A program made the position numbers and the translations under genes. A stretch of DNA of 64,000 bases from Pullichristensenella sp002068815 (GTDB taxonomy: Bacteria; Bacillota; Clostridia; Christensenellales; Aristaeellaceae), in NCBI GenBank assembly GCA_040772885.1, contig JAXGXF010000012.1, positions 3,557-67,556 on the forward strand, in the 5' to 3' direction. Numbering within the stretch: position 1 is the stretch's first letter; each line of letters begins with the position of its first letter. Shown here piece after piece: positions 43,898 to 51,704 of this stretch. Under the pieces are notes generated by a model. That model searched no databases and was not told the DNA's origin. It saw only the letters and a list, made by a program, of their open reading frames with translations.

Positions 43898-45181
43898 TCA
43901 GATGCCGATGCCCTCCCGCGAAAATGTCCGCGCCTCGCGGCCGCCGACGAACCGCTCCACGGCGTAGCGCGCCGCGTCGATCACGTGGTTGTCCCCGTCC
44001 TCGTACGCGCCGGTGATCCTGCCCTCGCGGTCGCGGGCGTACGCGCACCGGGAGAACTCGCGCGCCGCGACCGGGCAGCGGACCGGGTCGATCGCAATTT
44101 CCGCCAGCCCCTGCAGAAACCGCATGCCGCGGTGCACGCTCCCCGGCCCCTTCTTCGCGGCCTCGCACGGAACTCCGAGCGCCCGCAACGCGGCCATCGC
44201 GCGCGGCTCGGCGCTGTCGCAGACGACCCTCTCGCCGGGCTCGACGCGCGAGCGCAGCTCCTCGGCCAGCGCCTCGACCGGCATCCTCGCGCGCACGAAC
44301 TCGCCCGCGAACGTCAATTTCCTCCGCGCGGGCGAATACGACAGCCTAACGAACGCGTCGGGGTCGTTCGCAAACCCGAAGTCGAGCCCGCACAGGCAGT
44401 GCTCGAGCCCCTCGATCTCCGCGTCCGGGATCGGCCGGATCGACAGGTTCTCGAACACCTGCGCGCCGTACCCGACCGCCTCGCCCAAATACATGTGCCG
44501 GTACGCGCGCATGTCCTCGGCCCGAAGCAGCTCCGCCTCGCGCAAAAACGCCTCCCCGAGCCACTCCCCGGGGAGGTCGAGATACGTCGAGCGGTGCAAG
44601 AACCTCCCGGGGACGCATCGCAGCGCCTCGAGGTTCACCCAGTCCGACGGGCTCACCGGCGGGTTGCAGCTCGCAAACACCAGCGACTTCCCGCCGCGCA
44701 GCACCGACGCCTTGATCGTGCGCACGTCCTCCATGCCGGAGAACTCGCCGAGCTCCTCGAACCACAGGTACTTGAACCGCCCCTTCGCAAGCGCGATCGA
44801 CTTCGATTTCTCGGGGCTGTCCGCGCCGCGAAACAGCATGCGCTGCCCGGTCGGCCGGTACTCGAGCTCGAGCGGCTGCATCCTGCGCGCGAACCGGTCG
44901 GACACCCCCAGCGCCGCGATCGCCCAGAGCATCTGCTCGAACACCGATTCCCGAAGCGTCGCGCCGACCTTCCGGTACGCGATCGCGTTCGCCTCCGGGT
45001 CGCTCAAAAGCCCGAGCGCGATCTCGAGCGCCACGAAGCTCGACTTCCCCGAGCCGCGCCCGCCCAGAAACCAATACTCCGCGTGCCGCATGGCCCGGAC
45101 GTCGCGGTGCACCCGCGCGTACGGCCCGGCGATCAGCCCGGACAGCCGCACGTCAGTCCCCCGGGGGCGGGCAAATGCCAT
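43898..45181 (-). CDS. terL: Phage terminase large subunit
   Basis: A 427-aa packaging ATPase-nuclease. The ATPase half has Walker A FLGGRGSGKSSF near residue 40 and Walker B FKYLWFEELGEF. The RNase-H-like nuclease half retains three acidic motifs: LCGLDFGFANDP, VVCDSAEPRAM and EDGDNHVIDAARYA. It should therefore be active. ATG 45181 is preferred to TTG 45187 for its spacing to GGGGGA. It overlaps the small-subunit gene by 29 bases. Confident. Confidence 0.95.
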   Translation of the reverse strand: MAFARPRGTDVRLSGLIAGPYARVHRDVRAMRHAEYWFLGGRGSGKSSFVALEIALGLLSDPEANAIAYRKVGATLRESVFEQMLWAIAALGVSDRFARRMQPLELEYRPTGQRMLFRGADSPEKSKSIALAKGRFKYLWFEELGEFSGMEDVRTIKASVLRGGKSLVFASCNPPVSPSDWVNLEALRCVPGRFLHRSTYLDLPGEWLGEAFLREAELLRAEDMRAYRHMYLGEAVGYGAQVFENLSIRPIPDAEIEGLEHCLCGLDFGFANDPDAFVRLSYSPARRKLTFAGEFVRARMPVEALAEELRSRVEPGERVVCDSAEPRAMAALRALGVPCEAAKKGPGSVHRGMRFLQGLAEIAIDPVRCPVAAREFSRCAYARDREGRITGAYEDGDNHVIDAARYAVERFVGGREARTFSREGIGI

Positions 45182-45677
45182 GGACAACGTCCCCCGCCTC
45201 CCGCGCCGCCTTCTCCTCGGGTCCGCGCGCGCCGCCCGCGATGGATGCCGCTTCCGCCCCCTCCTCGGGGGGCCGTATGTCGTCGACGATGACCACCGGC
45301 TCCGCCGCCGCCTCCGCGCCCTCCTCGAACAGCCCCATCCGCTTCCCGAGCAGCTCCGCGGCCTTCATCCGCGCGGTCGGATTCTTCAGCTCGCCGTCCG
45401 CCTCCCCGCGCAGCACGCACGTCAGGTACTCGAGCACCTCGCCCGCGCCCGCCACGACCTCCCGGAGCGGATTCTCATCATCTTTGGCGGCCGCGCGCTC
45501 CCTCGTCGGCTTCTTCCCGTCCGCCCCGGCCGCGCGCTTTGGCGACGGCCTCTTCCCGACCGAGACAGCCGCGCGCTTCCGGGTCAACCTCCCCCCGTCC
45601 ACGCCCGCGCGCTCTCGGGTCGGTTCTTCCCCGCCCGTTCCGGCCGCATGCCCCCGGGTCGGCCTCTCCTCGCTCAT
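45153..45677 (-). CDS. terS: Phage terminase small subunit-like, with basic repeat N-terminus
   Basis: A 174-aa protein. The C-terminal half contains NPTARMKAAELLGKRMGLF, the end helix seen in small terminases. The usual N-terminal helix-turn-helix is missing; residues about 5-65 are instead four imperfect repeats of roughly 14-17 residues around PTRERA, LTRKRA, PSPKRA and PTRERA, strongly basic. That region could still bind DNA, but not by the standard fold. The ATG follows GGAGGCGAGG. First gene of the module. The frame stays open upstream but lacks a start. Confidence 0.75.
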   Translation of the reverse strand: MSEERPTRGHAAGTGGEEPTRERAGVDGGRLTRKRAAVSVGKRPSPKRAAGADGKKPTRERAAAKDDENPLREVVAGAGEVLEYLTCVLRGEADGELKNPTARMKAAELLGKRMGLFEEGAEAAAEPVVIVDDIRPPEEGAEAASIAGGARGPEEKAAREAGDVVHGICPPPGD

Positions 45678-46048
45678 GTCCCTCGCCTCCTTCCGTCCGC
45701 GCGGCCCGGCCCCGCGCGAAAGGCGGCCCTTGTCGCCGGCCGCCCTGATAGCATATTGCCACGCCGTTTTCGTACATTTCGTATCATCAAAAAAATCTTT
45801 TTATCGCGCGCATCCCCTTCGCACCTCCCGCGTGATTCCCATATGCCATATACATGGAAACAGCCGTCCCCCGCCCCGCCGGCCGCCCATTGCGCCAAAA
45901 ATATGCGTTTCTATAGATAGCACCGTTAATTATCACCCCGGGCGCTTTACTCCCGCGCGCGCGGGGTGTAAGATTATTGTTAGGACGCAACCGTTTGATG
46001 GGTTCCAACGTCAAAAACAATGAGAAAAAATTGTACGAGGTGTAACCA
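45678..46048. other. Divergent region between phage module and LCP gene
   Basis: Holds the promoter for the plus-strand LCP gene (45946-45974) and, on the minus strand, a 9-codon ORF at 45787-45813 (MRAIKRFF) behind a strong GGGAGG site. No clear minus-strand promoter for the phage genes was recognised. The frame of the small terminase is open back to about 45800 without ATG, GTG or TTG. Confidence 0.5.
45946..45974 (+). promoter_or_regulatory. Promoter of the LCP gene
   Basis: -35 TTTACT (45946-45951) and -10 TAAGAT (45969-45974) with a 17-base spacer. The spacer is GC-rich and contains an alternating CG palindrome (CCCGCGCGCGCGGGG). Confidence 0.55.
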
Positions 46049-47035
46049 ATGAAGAAGCTGTTCCAGGGCGCGCTCGCGGCAGTACTGGCCGTCGCCCTCA
46101 TGTTTACCCCCGCGCTTGCCTCCTCGATCACCATCGACGAAGAAGGCTATCTGGAGGAGGTGCTCCTCGAGCCGGGCGAACAGATCGACTTCAACGACGA
46201 CGCGATGAACGAAGCTCTCGAGGCGTCGCTTGCGCGCGTCAACGAGATGAAGCACATCTTGCTCGTGGGCATCGACGCGCGCCCCGGCCAGAAGACCGGC
46301 CGCTCGGACACGATGATCATCGCCACCGTCGACACCGAGAACAACAAGATCAAGCTGCTGAGCCTGATGCGCGACATCTACGTCGAGATTCCCGGCCGCA
46401 AGAACAACCGGCTGAACGCGGCGTACGTGTTCGGCGGGGCGGAGCTTCTGATGAAGACCATCGAGAAGAACTTCGGCATACACATCGACTACTACGTCGG
46501 CGTGAACTTCTCGATGCTCGCGAACCTGATCGACCAGCTCGGCGGCATCACGCTGACGGTCGAGAGCGACTACTACGTCGATCGCATCAACGCCGTCATC
46601 AAGGAGGACAACAAGGTCCTCGGCATCAACGTCAACGACGGGCTCCTGAAAAAGCCCGGCGAGCAGCTGATGACCGGCAAGCAGGCGCAGGCCTACGCGC
46701 GCTACCGCTACGGCACGAAGGACGGCGATTTCGGCCGCACCGCGCGCCAGCGCGAGGTCGTCATGAAGATCTTCGGCAAGCTGACCGAACTCTCGATGAT
46801 GCAGCTCGCCGCGCTCGCGATGGCCAACATGGACAACGTGTTCACCAACCTCACGCTGCAGGACGTGACGCTGCTCGCACCGGCGATGTTCGCGCTCAAG
46901 GACGCGGAGCTCGAGGAGCTGCGCATCCCCGTCAACAACGGCTACAAATCCCAGACCGTCTCCGGCATGTCCGTGCTCATCCCGAACCGCACAAAGACGA
47001 TGGAGGCGATCGCCGCGTTCCTGACCGAGGACTGA
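46049..47035 (+). CDS. LytR-CpsA-Psr (LCP) family cell-wall polymer ligase
   Basis: A 328-aa exported enzyme that attaches polyprenyl-phosphate-linked glycopolymers to peptidoglycan. A signal or anchor (LAAVLAVALMFTPALASS) is followed by the LCP domain (about 68-270) with HILLVGIDARPGQKTGRSDT, SLMRDIYVEIPGRKNNRLN, IDQLGGITLTV and QAYARYRYGTKDGDFGRT, which supply the Arg/Asp residues for pyrophosphate binding. The start follows GAGG. Transcribed alone or with ydcF downstream (233-base gap). Confident. Confidence 0.95.
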   Translation: MKKLFQGALAAVLAVALMFTPALASSITIDEEGYLEEVLLEPGEQIDFNDDAMNEALEASLARVNEMKHILLVGIDARPGQKTGRSDTMIIATVDTENNKIKLLSLMRDIYVEIPGRKNNRLNAAYVFGGAELLMKTIEKNFGIHIDYYVGVNFSMLANLIDQLGGITLTVESDYYVDRINAVIKEDNKVLGINVNDGLLKKPGEQLMTGKQAQAYARYRYGTKDGDFGRTARQREVVMKIFGKLTELSMMQLAALAMANMDNVFTNLTLQDVTLLAPAMFALKDAELEELRIPVNNGYKSQTVSGMSVLIPNRTKTMEAIAAFLTED

Positions 47036-47268
47036 TCCCCCGCGGCGGAACCCGCGTTTGCGCTCCCCGACCGAGGATCGACCCTCCGGGGAATCGCCCC
47101 CGCCTGCTCGTTTCCCGCCTCCCTCGCGGTTCCCGCATGCGGGTTGAAGCATCTCCACGCCGTCAATATTCTCAACGCACGAAATCGCCCCTTCGGCTCT
47201 CTGCTTGAGACAACCATACCCCGCCGGGTTCCGCAGCTTCCCGCGCGGACGGTCCCCTGGAGGAGAAG

Positions 47269-47853
47269 ATGCGCTTGTTGAAATGGATGGCCGCGCTGGC
47301 GGCGGTGGGCATCGCGTTCGCCGCGGCGCTTATCGGACTGGTCGCGTGGCGCGCGGGCGCGGAGCGCACCGCGGTCGCGTCGGACTGCATCATCGTGCTC
47401 GGCGCGCGGGTGCACATGAGCGGCAACCTGTCGGACACGCTGCGCTACCGCTGCGAGTCCGCGCTCGAGGCGTACGAGTCCGGGCTCTCTCGGAACATCA
47501 TCGTGACCGGCGGCCGGGGCCGCGACGAGCCGACCACCGAGGCCGAGGCCATGCGGGACTGGTTTGTGAAAAAAGGCGTGCCCGAAAACCGCGTGTTTCT
47601 GGAGCCCAAATCGACCGACACGTGGGAGAACCTCGGCAACGCGCACGAGATCATGCGCAAAAACGGCTGGAAAAGCGCGATCGTCGTCACCAGCGACTAC
47701 CACCTCGAGCGTTCGCTGTGGACCGCGCGCGACCTCGGCATCGAGGCGTCCGGCATCTCCGCCGAAGCCCCGAAGCCGCTCTTCGTAAAGTGGATGAACC
47801 GCGCCCGCGAGGCCGGCAGCTGGGGTTACTACTGGCTCAAGCGAGTTTTCTAG
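47269..47853 (+). CDS. YdcF family (DUF218) membrane protein
   Basis: A 194-aa protein with one N-terminal membrane helix (AALAAVGIAFAAALIGLVAW) and a DUF218 domain: SDCIIVLGARVHMSGNLSD, NIIVTGGRGRDEPTTEAEAM, FLEPKSTDTWENLGNA, VVTSDYHLERSLWTA. DUF218 proteins such as SanA/ElyC/YdcF bind nucleotides or cofactors and affect envelope integrity; exact function open. The ATG follows GGAGGAG. A strong terminator shared with lacI lies 100 bases downstream. Confidence 0.93.
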   Translation: MRLLKWMAALAAVGIAFAAALIGLVAWRAGAERTAVASDCIIVLGARVHMSGNLSDTLRYRCESALEAYESGLSRNIIVTGGRGRDEPTTEAEAMRDWFVKKGVPENRVFLEPKSTDTWENLGNAHEIMRKNGWKSAIVVTSDYHLERSLWTARDLGIEASGISAEAPKPLFVKWMNRAREAGSWGYYWLKRVF

Positions 47854-47951
47854 GCAGAAACCTCTTCACCCGTGCCCCGACATGCCGCGGTTTTAAACGA
47901 AGAATTTCGCTGCAACGCCCCTCCAACGCCCCCGACCCCCAAAATCCCCAC

Positions 47952-47995
47952 AAAAAACCCCGCCGCCGCGCTCCCTGCGCGGCGGCGGGGTTTTT
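47952..47995. terminator. Bidirectional terminator between ydcF and lacI
   Basis: CCCCGCCGCCGCGC paired with GCGCGGCGGCGGGG around a 6-base loop, with A-run before and T-run after, so it works on both strands. Confidence 0.88.
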
Positions 47996-48050
47996 CGTCC
48001 CCCGGCCTCCCGATTTGCACAGCCCCGCACCGTCTCCCGTGCAATTTGCA

Positions 48051-49040
48051 CTACGTCGTCGCGCGGATCGTCAGACGCGGCTTGATCGCGATCTGCTGCG
48101 GCTGGCTGTAGGGCATCTCGACCCTGTGCATGAGGATTCGCACCGCGATCGAGGCCATGTCGTCGTACGGCGCGGCGACGGTCGTCAGCCCGCCGTCGAT
48201 GTACTCGGCGATCGCGATGTCGTCCATGCCGATCACGGCGATGTCGCCGGGGATGCGCAGCCCCGCCTCGTGGATCGCGTGCGTCGCGCCGACGGCCATC
48301 TGGTCGTAGCTGGCGTACACGGCGTCCGGAAGCTGCTTCATCGCGAGAATCTCCTTCATCCGGAGGTATCCGCCGCGCTCGAGCCGCTCCTTGCCCACGC
48401 GCACGAACTCCGGGTTGATCTCGGCCTTCAGCCCCTTCATGGTCTTGAGGAAGATGCCGCGGCTGTTGACGGTATTCATGTCTCCGATGAACGCGATCCG
48501 CCTGTACCCCCTGTGCAGCAGGTGCTCGACGGCCATCGCGTTCCCGCGCCCCTCGTCGACGTACAGGCAGTCGAAGTCCATCGTCGGAATGTAGTTCGGC
48601 GTTATGAACATCACCGGGATGCCGATCGCGCGCACGGCCGCCATCAGCTGGTCGGACGCCTCCTCCGAATCGCCGAGCACGATGAGCAGGCACCGAACGC
48701 CGAAGCCCGCCATCTGCTGCACGGCGCGCGCGGCCTCGCTCTGGTCGAAGTTCGAGCTCATCGTCGCGACCGAAAAGCTCTTCTGGCGGAACCGCTCGGC
48801 CAGCGAAAACACGAGCCGCGTGTAGTAGTCCGTCAAGATGTCCGGGATGACGATGCCGGCGGCGTTCGAAGGCGCCTTCGCGCTCACCTGGATCGCGCGG
48901 CGCTGATAGCCCAGCCGCTCGGCGACCTCGGCGACGCGCGCCTTCGTCTCGTCGCTGATCGCGGGGTGATTGTTCATCACGCGCGACACCGTCGCGACGC
49001 TCACGCCCGCCTCCCTGGCGATGTCCGAAAGGTAGACCAT
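48051..49040 (-). CDS. LacI-family transcriptional repressor
   Basis: A 329-aa regulator: N-terminal LacI helix-turn-helix (VYLSDIAREAGVSVATVSRV) and a periplasmic-binding-type effector domain (about 60-325, AAGIVIPDILTDYYTRL, DAVYASYDQMAVGATHAI). ATG 49040 is taken because GGGGGG lies 6 bases upstream and the family normally starts right there; 49046 is possible. It is divergent from the isomerase operon, and three palindromes lie between them. It probably represses that operon and itself until a sugar binds. Effector unknown. Confidence 0.95.
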   Translation of the reverse strand: MVYLSDIAREAGVSVATVSRVMNNHPAISDETKARVAEVAERLGYQRRAIQVSAKAPSNAAGIVIPDILTDYYTRLVFSLAERFRQKSFSVATMSSNFDQSEAARAVQQMAGFGVRCLLIVLGDSEEASDQLMAAVRAIGIPVMFITPNYIPTMDFDCLYVDEGRGNAMAVEHLLHRGYRRIAFIGDMNTVNSRGIFLKTMKGLKAEINPEFVRVGKERLERGGYLRMKEILAMKQLPDAVYASYDQMAVGATHAIHEAGLRIPGDIAVIGMDDIAIAEYIDGGLTTVAAPYDDMASIAVRILMHRVEMPYSQPQQIAIKPRLTIRATT

Positions 49041-49141
49041 ATCCATCCCCCCGCCCGCGATATCGACCCGACGCCAAATCCCAAAGAGCCCCGTCCCCCA
49101 TGATACCAGCATTATAGCGTCCTCCGCCCCGCCGCGCAAGC

Positions 49142-49151
49142 GCAAATTTGC
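49142..49151. promoter_or_regulatory. Candidate LacI-type operator 1
   Basis: Perfect 10-bp palindrome GCAAATTTGC, about 100 bases upstream of the lacI start, with arms similar to the operator at 49208. Confidence 0.45.
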
Positions 49152-49183
49152 ACTTTTTCGGCGCTTTTCCGAACTTTTTTTGC

Positions 49184-49194
49184 GCAACCGTTGC
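49184..49194. promoter_or_regulatory. Candidate LacI-type operator 2
   Basis: GCAACcGTTGC, 5-bp arms around one base, directly upstream of the -35 element of the isomerase operon; typical LacI-family half-sites. Confidence 0.45.
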
Positions 49195-49201
49195 ATTGTG
49201 C

Positions 49202-49230
49202 TTGCATTTTGCCGGCAAATCGACTATCAT
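49202..49230 (+). promoter_or_regulatory. Promoter of the isomerase operon with internal operator
   Basis: -35 TTGCAT (49202-49207) and -10 TATCAT (49225-49230), 17-base spacer. The spacer begins with the perfect 12-bp palindrome TTTGCCGGCAAA (49208-49219) with central CG, the classic LacI-family operator form, so repression by occlusion is likely. Confidence 0.75.
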
Positions 49231-49262
49231 ACCGGTAGAAAACGTTCGAAGGGGTGGAACCG

Positions 49263-50642
49263 ATGAAATCCAAAGCCGGGTTTGTCGTATTCGGAACGCA
49301 CAAGGACGGCCTGCTCGACCCGATGGGCACGCCGTTCATCGATGAAAAGGTCATAGAAGCATCAAAGGCCGCGCTGAGAAGGCGCGATGTCGAGCTCGCC
49401 GAGTGGCCGATCGTGCTCGCGAACAAGGCGGAGGCGAGGGAGGCGCTGCAATCGTTCAAAAAGGATGATTCCATCGATGCCTTGATCCTCTGCACCGGCA
49501 CGTGGATCTGGTCGGGGCTCATGATCGCCGCGGTGCGCGACTTCGCCTCGAGCGGCAAGCCGATCGTTCTCTGGACGCACTCCGGCTCGCAGGGCTGGCG
49601 GCCGGTCGGCGGCTTCGTGATGCACGGCACGATGCTCGAGGTCGGCATACCGCACCTGTTTGTCTACGCGTCCGCGGACGAGGATGAGCAGGTCGACAAA
49701 ATCGCGCACTACTGCCGCGCGGGGCGGCTGAAGGCGAAGCTCAACATGTCGACGATCGGCGCGTTCGGCGGCCGCGGCATGGGCCAGGCGTGCGGCGTCG
49801 CGGACCCGTCGCAGTGGATGCGCGTGTTCGGCGTCGATATCGACTCCCGCGACACGACCGAGCTTTTGCAGACCGCGCGCGCCGTCACCGACGAGGAAAT
49901 CGGTTCGGTGCTCCCGAAGATCGTCCGGCTGTTCGGCGAGGCGCCCGAGATGACGGACACCTCCCGCCGCTCGATCGCGCTGTACGTCGCGCTCAAGAAG
50001 CTCATCGCGAAATACGGCTTCGATTTCTACACGATCCAGTCGTTCCCCGGCCTCGGCGACGACTACGGCGCGACGTGCTTCGCGCAGAGCCTGATGTTGA
50101 ACGACGGCCAGCCTACCTCGACGCTCTCGGACTTCAACACCGCGATGACGGTCTACCTCTTGACGAACCTCAGCGACCGCCCCGTCTACTACGGAGACCT
50201 CCAGCACATCGACCGCAAGGCGCGCGAGGCGAAGATCATCGGCGACGGCGCGGTTCCCCCGTCGCTCGCAGATCCGCGCGACCCCGCGGGCTTCGCCGGC
50301 CACGGCATACCCACCGAGGGCGCGGCGGGCGGCCTGTCGGTCAAGCTGACTTGCTCCCCCGGCCCGTGCGTGCTCGCGCGGCTCGGCCGCATCGAGGGCG
50401 AGTTCGTGCTCGTGGCCGCGAAGGGCGAGGTGTTCGTGCCGGACAACCTCGAACAGCGCAAGCTCGAGTGCGGCATACCGTTCTGGCCGCACGCGTTCGT
50501 GAAGCTCGACGACGCGGTCGACATCGACACGCTGCTCGAGTATTACATGAACGAGTACGGCGTGCTCGGCTACGGCGAGCACCTCGTCGGCGAGCTCCGC
50601 GCGTTCTGCGAGGTCATGGGCATCCGGTTCGTCGAGGCGTAG
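49263..50642 (+). CDS. L-fucose/L-arabinose isomerase-family protein
   Basis: A 459-aa protein of the fucose/arabinose-isomerase superfamily, which interconverts aldoses and ketoses with Mn2+. The N-terminal domain (about 1-170) has FVVFGTHKDGLLDPMG and LILCTGTWIWSG. The central domain has DFYTIQSFPGLGDDYGATCF, and the C-terminal one CSPGPCVLARLGRIEGEFVL and GIPFWPHAFVKL. It resembles the poorly characterised members more than classical FucI. The ATG at 49263 follows GGGGTGG. First gene of a LacI-controlled operon with an amidohydrolase and an epimerase-like protein. Substrate unknown. Confidence 0.8.
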   Translation: MKSKAGFVVFGTHKDGLLDPMGTPFIDEKVIEASKAALRRRDVELAEWPIVLANKAEAREALQSFKKDDSIDALILCTGTWIWSGLMIAAVRDFASSGKPIVLWTHSGSQGWRPVGGFVMHGTMLEVGIPHLFVYASADEDEQVDKIAHYCRAGRLKAKLNMSTIGAFGGRGMGQACGVADPSQWMRVFGVDIDSRDTTELLQTARAVTDEEIGSVLPKIVRLFGEAPEMTDTSRRSIALYVALKKLIAKYGFDFYTIQSFPGLGDDYGATCFAQSLMLNDGQPTSTLSDFNTAMTVYLLTNLSDRPVYYGDLQHIDRKAREAKIIGDGAVPPSLADPRDPAGFAGHGIPTEGAAGGLSVKLTCSPGPCVLARLGRIEGEFVLVAAKGEVFVPDNLEQRKLECGIPFWPHAFVKLDDAVDIDTLLEYYMNEYGVLGYGEHLVGELRAFCEVMGIRFVEA

Positions 50643-50645
50643 ATT

Positions 50646-51692
50646 ATGCAGAGGCTGTATGTGGACGAATTTCACCCGAAGAGCGAGCTCGTGACCGCGC
50701 AGCACCCGTTCGAGCTGCCGCCGTTCCCGGTCGTCGACATGCACGCGCACTTCGGCCCGCTGCTCCTGGGCGACGACTACGAGCGGAAGTTCGACACGCG
50801 CCGCTCCTGCGAGCTACTTCGCGAATTGGGCATCGAGAAGATCCTCTGCCTCGAGCTCGTCTGGGACGAGGGCTACGACCGGCTCTGCCGCAAGCTCGAC
50901 CAGTCCGACGGCATGATACTGCCCGTCGGCTCGGTCGACGTCTCGCGCGCGATGGAGAGGGACTTCGAGCAAACCGCCTGTCGCCAGCTCCGCGACCTGA
51001 AATCCAAGGGCGGCGTCGCGGTCAAGCTCTGGAAGAACATGACGCTGATGGGCGAACAATACTTCGGCAGGAACCTGCGGCTCGACGACCCGCGCTACGA
51101 GCCGATCTTCAGCTATGCGGGCGAGCTCGGCCTCCCGATCGTCATACACGTCGCCGACCCGCCCTGCTTCTTCCGCCCGACCGACCCCGAAAACGAGCAT
51201 TACGCCTGCCTCTCGAAGCACCCCGAATGGTCGTTCTTCCGCCCCGGAATCCCGTCGTTCGACGAGCACATGGAGATGCAGGAATCGGTCGTCGGCTCGC
51301 ACCCCGAGACGACGTTCGTCGTCGCGCACGTCGGAAGCTATGCCGAAAACCTCGGGCGCGTCGGCGAGTGGCTCGACAAATTCCCGAACATGTACATAGA
51401 CACTGCCGCGCGCGTCGACCAGCTCGGCCGCCAGCCGTACACCGCGAAGGCGTTTTTCGAGCGGCATCAGGACCGCGTGCTGTTCGGCACCGACTACGAG
51501 GGGCACTTCGACGAGGCGCGCACGCGTTCGTTCTACCACACACACTTCCGCTTCTTCCAGACGCTCGACGAGTACTTTGAGCACCCGTTCCCGGACTTCC
51601 TCGGCCAGTGGCGCGTCTGCGGGCTCGGGCTCTGCGAAACGGTTCTTAGAAAGCTGTACCGAGACAACGCCCGGCGCGTGTTCGGGCTGTAG
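50646..51692 (+). CDS. Amidohydrolase family 2 (TIM-barrel metal hydrolase)
   Basis: A 348-aa TIM-barrel hydrolase or decarboxylase with metal ligands FPVVDMHAHFGP (HxH), a Lys in GGVAVKLWKNM, LPIVIHVADPP, TFVVAHVGSYAENLG and RVLFGTDYEGHF (Asp). The family cleaves lactones, amides or C-C bonds; with the isomerase it might act as a sugar lactonase (inference). Its ATG is 3 bases after the isomerase stop, so it is coupled. Family firm, reaction uncertain. Confidence 0.88.
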   Translation: MQRLYVDEFHPKSELVTAQHPFELPPFPVVDMHAHFGPLLLGDDYERKFDTRRSCELLRELGIEKILCLELVWDEGYDRLCRKLDQSDGMILPVGSVDVSRAMERDFEQTACRQLRDLKSKGGVAVKLWKNMTLMGEQYFGRNLRLDDPRYEPIFSYAGELGLPIVIHVADPPCFFRPTDPENEHYACLSKHPEWSFFRPGIPSFDEHMEMQESVVGSHPETTFVVAHVGSYAENLGRVGEWLDKFPNMYIDTAARVDQLGRQPYTAKAFFERHQDRVLFGTDYEGHFDEARTRSFYHTHFRFFQTLDEYFEHPFPDFLGQWRVCGLGLCETVLRKLYRDNARRVFGL

Positions 51693-51704
51693 AGGGGGCT
51701 GCGC

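Larger units (their letters stand above)
33147..45677 (-). mobile_element. Compact prophage-like particle module
   Basis: Eighteen same-strand genes in the usual order: small and large terminase, portal, scaffold, capsid, connectors, tail tube, chaperones, short tape measure, tail tip, fibre, endolysin and holin. Many genes overlap or sit within 20 bases of each other. No integrase, excisionase, repressor, replication gene, maturation protease or tRNA attachment site was seen. It sits between the DUF2953/gerW pair and an LCP gene with composition like its surroundings. It could be a domesticated particle (gene transfer agent or phage-tail-like) or a reduced prophage. Confidence 0.85.

Noticed and set aside
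33147..45677. Attachment-site repeats flanking the phage module
   Set aside because: Inspection of both edges (33070-33150 and 45680-46040) showed no convincing direct repeat or tRNA end; a computed repeat search would be needed.
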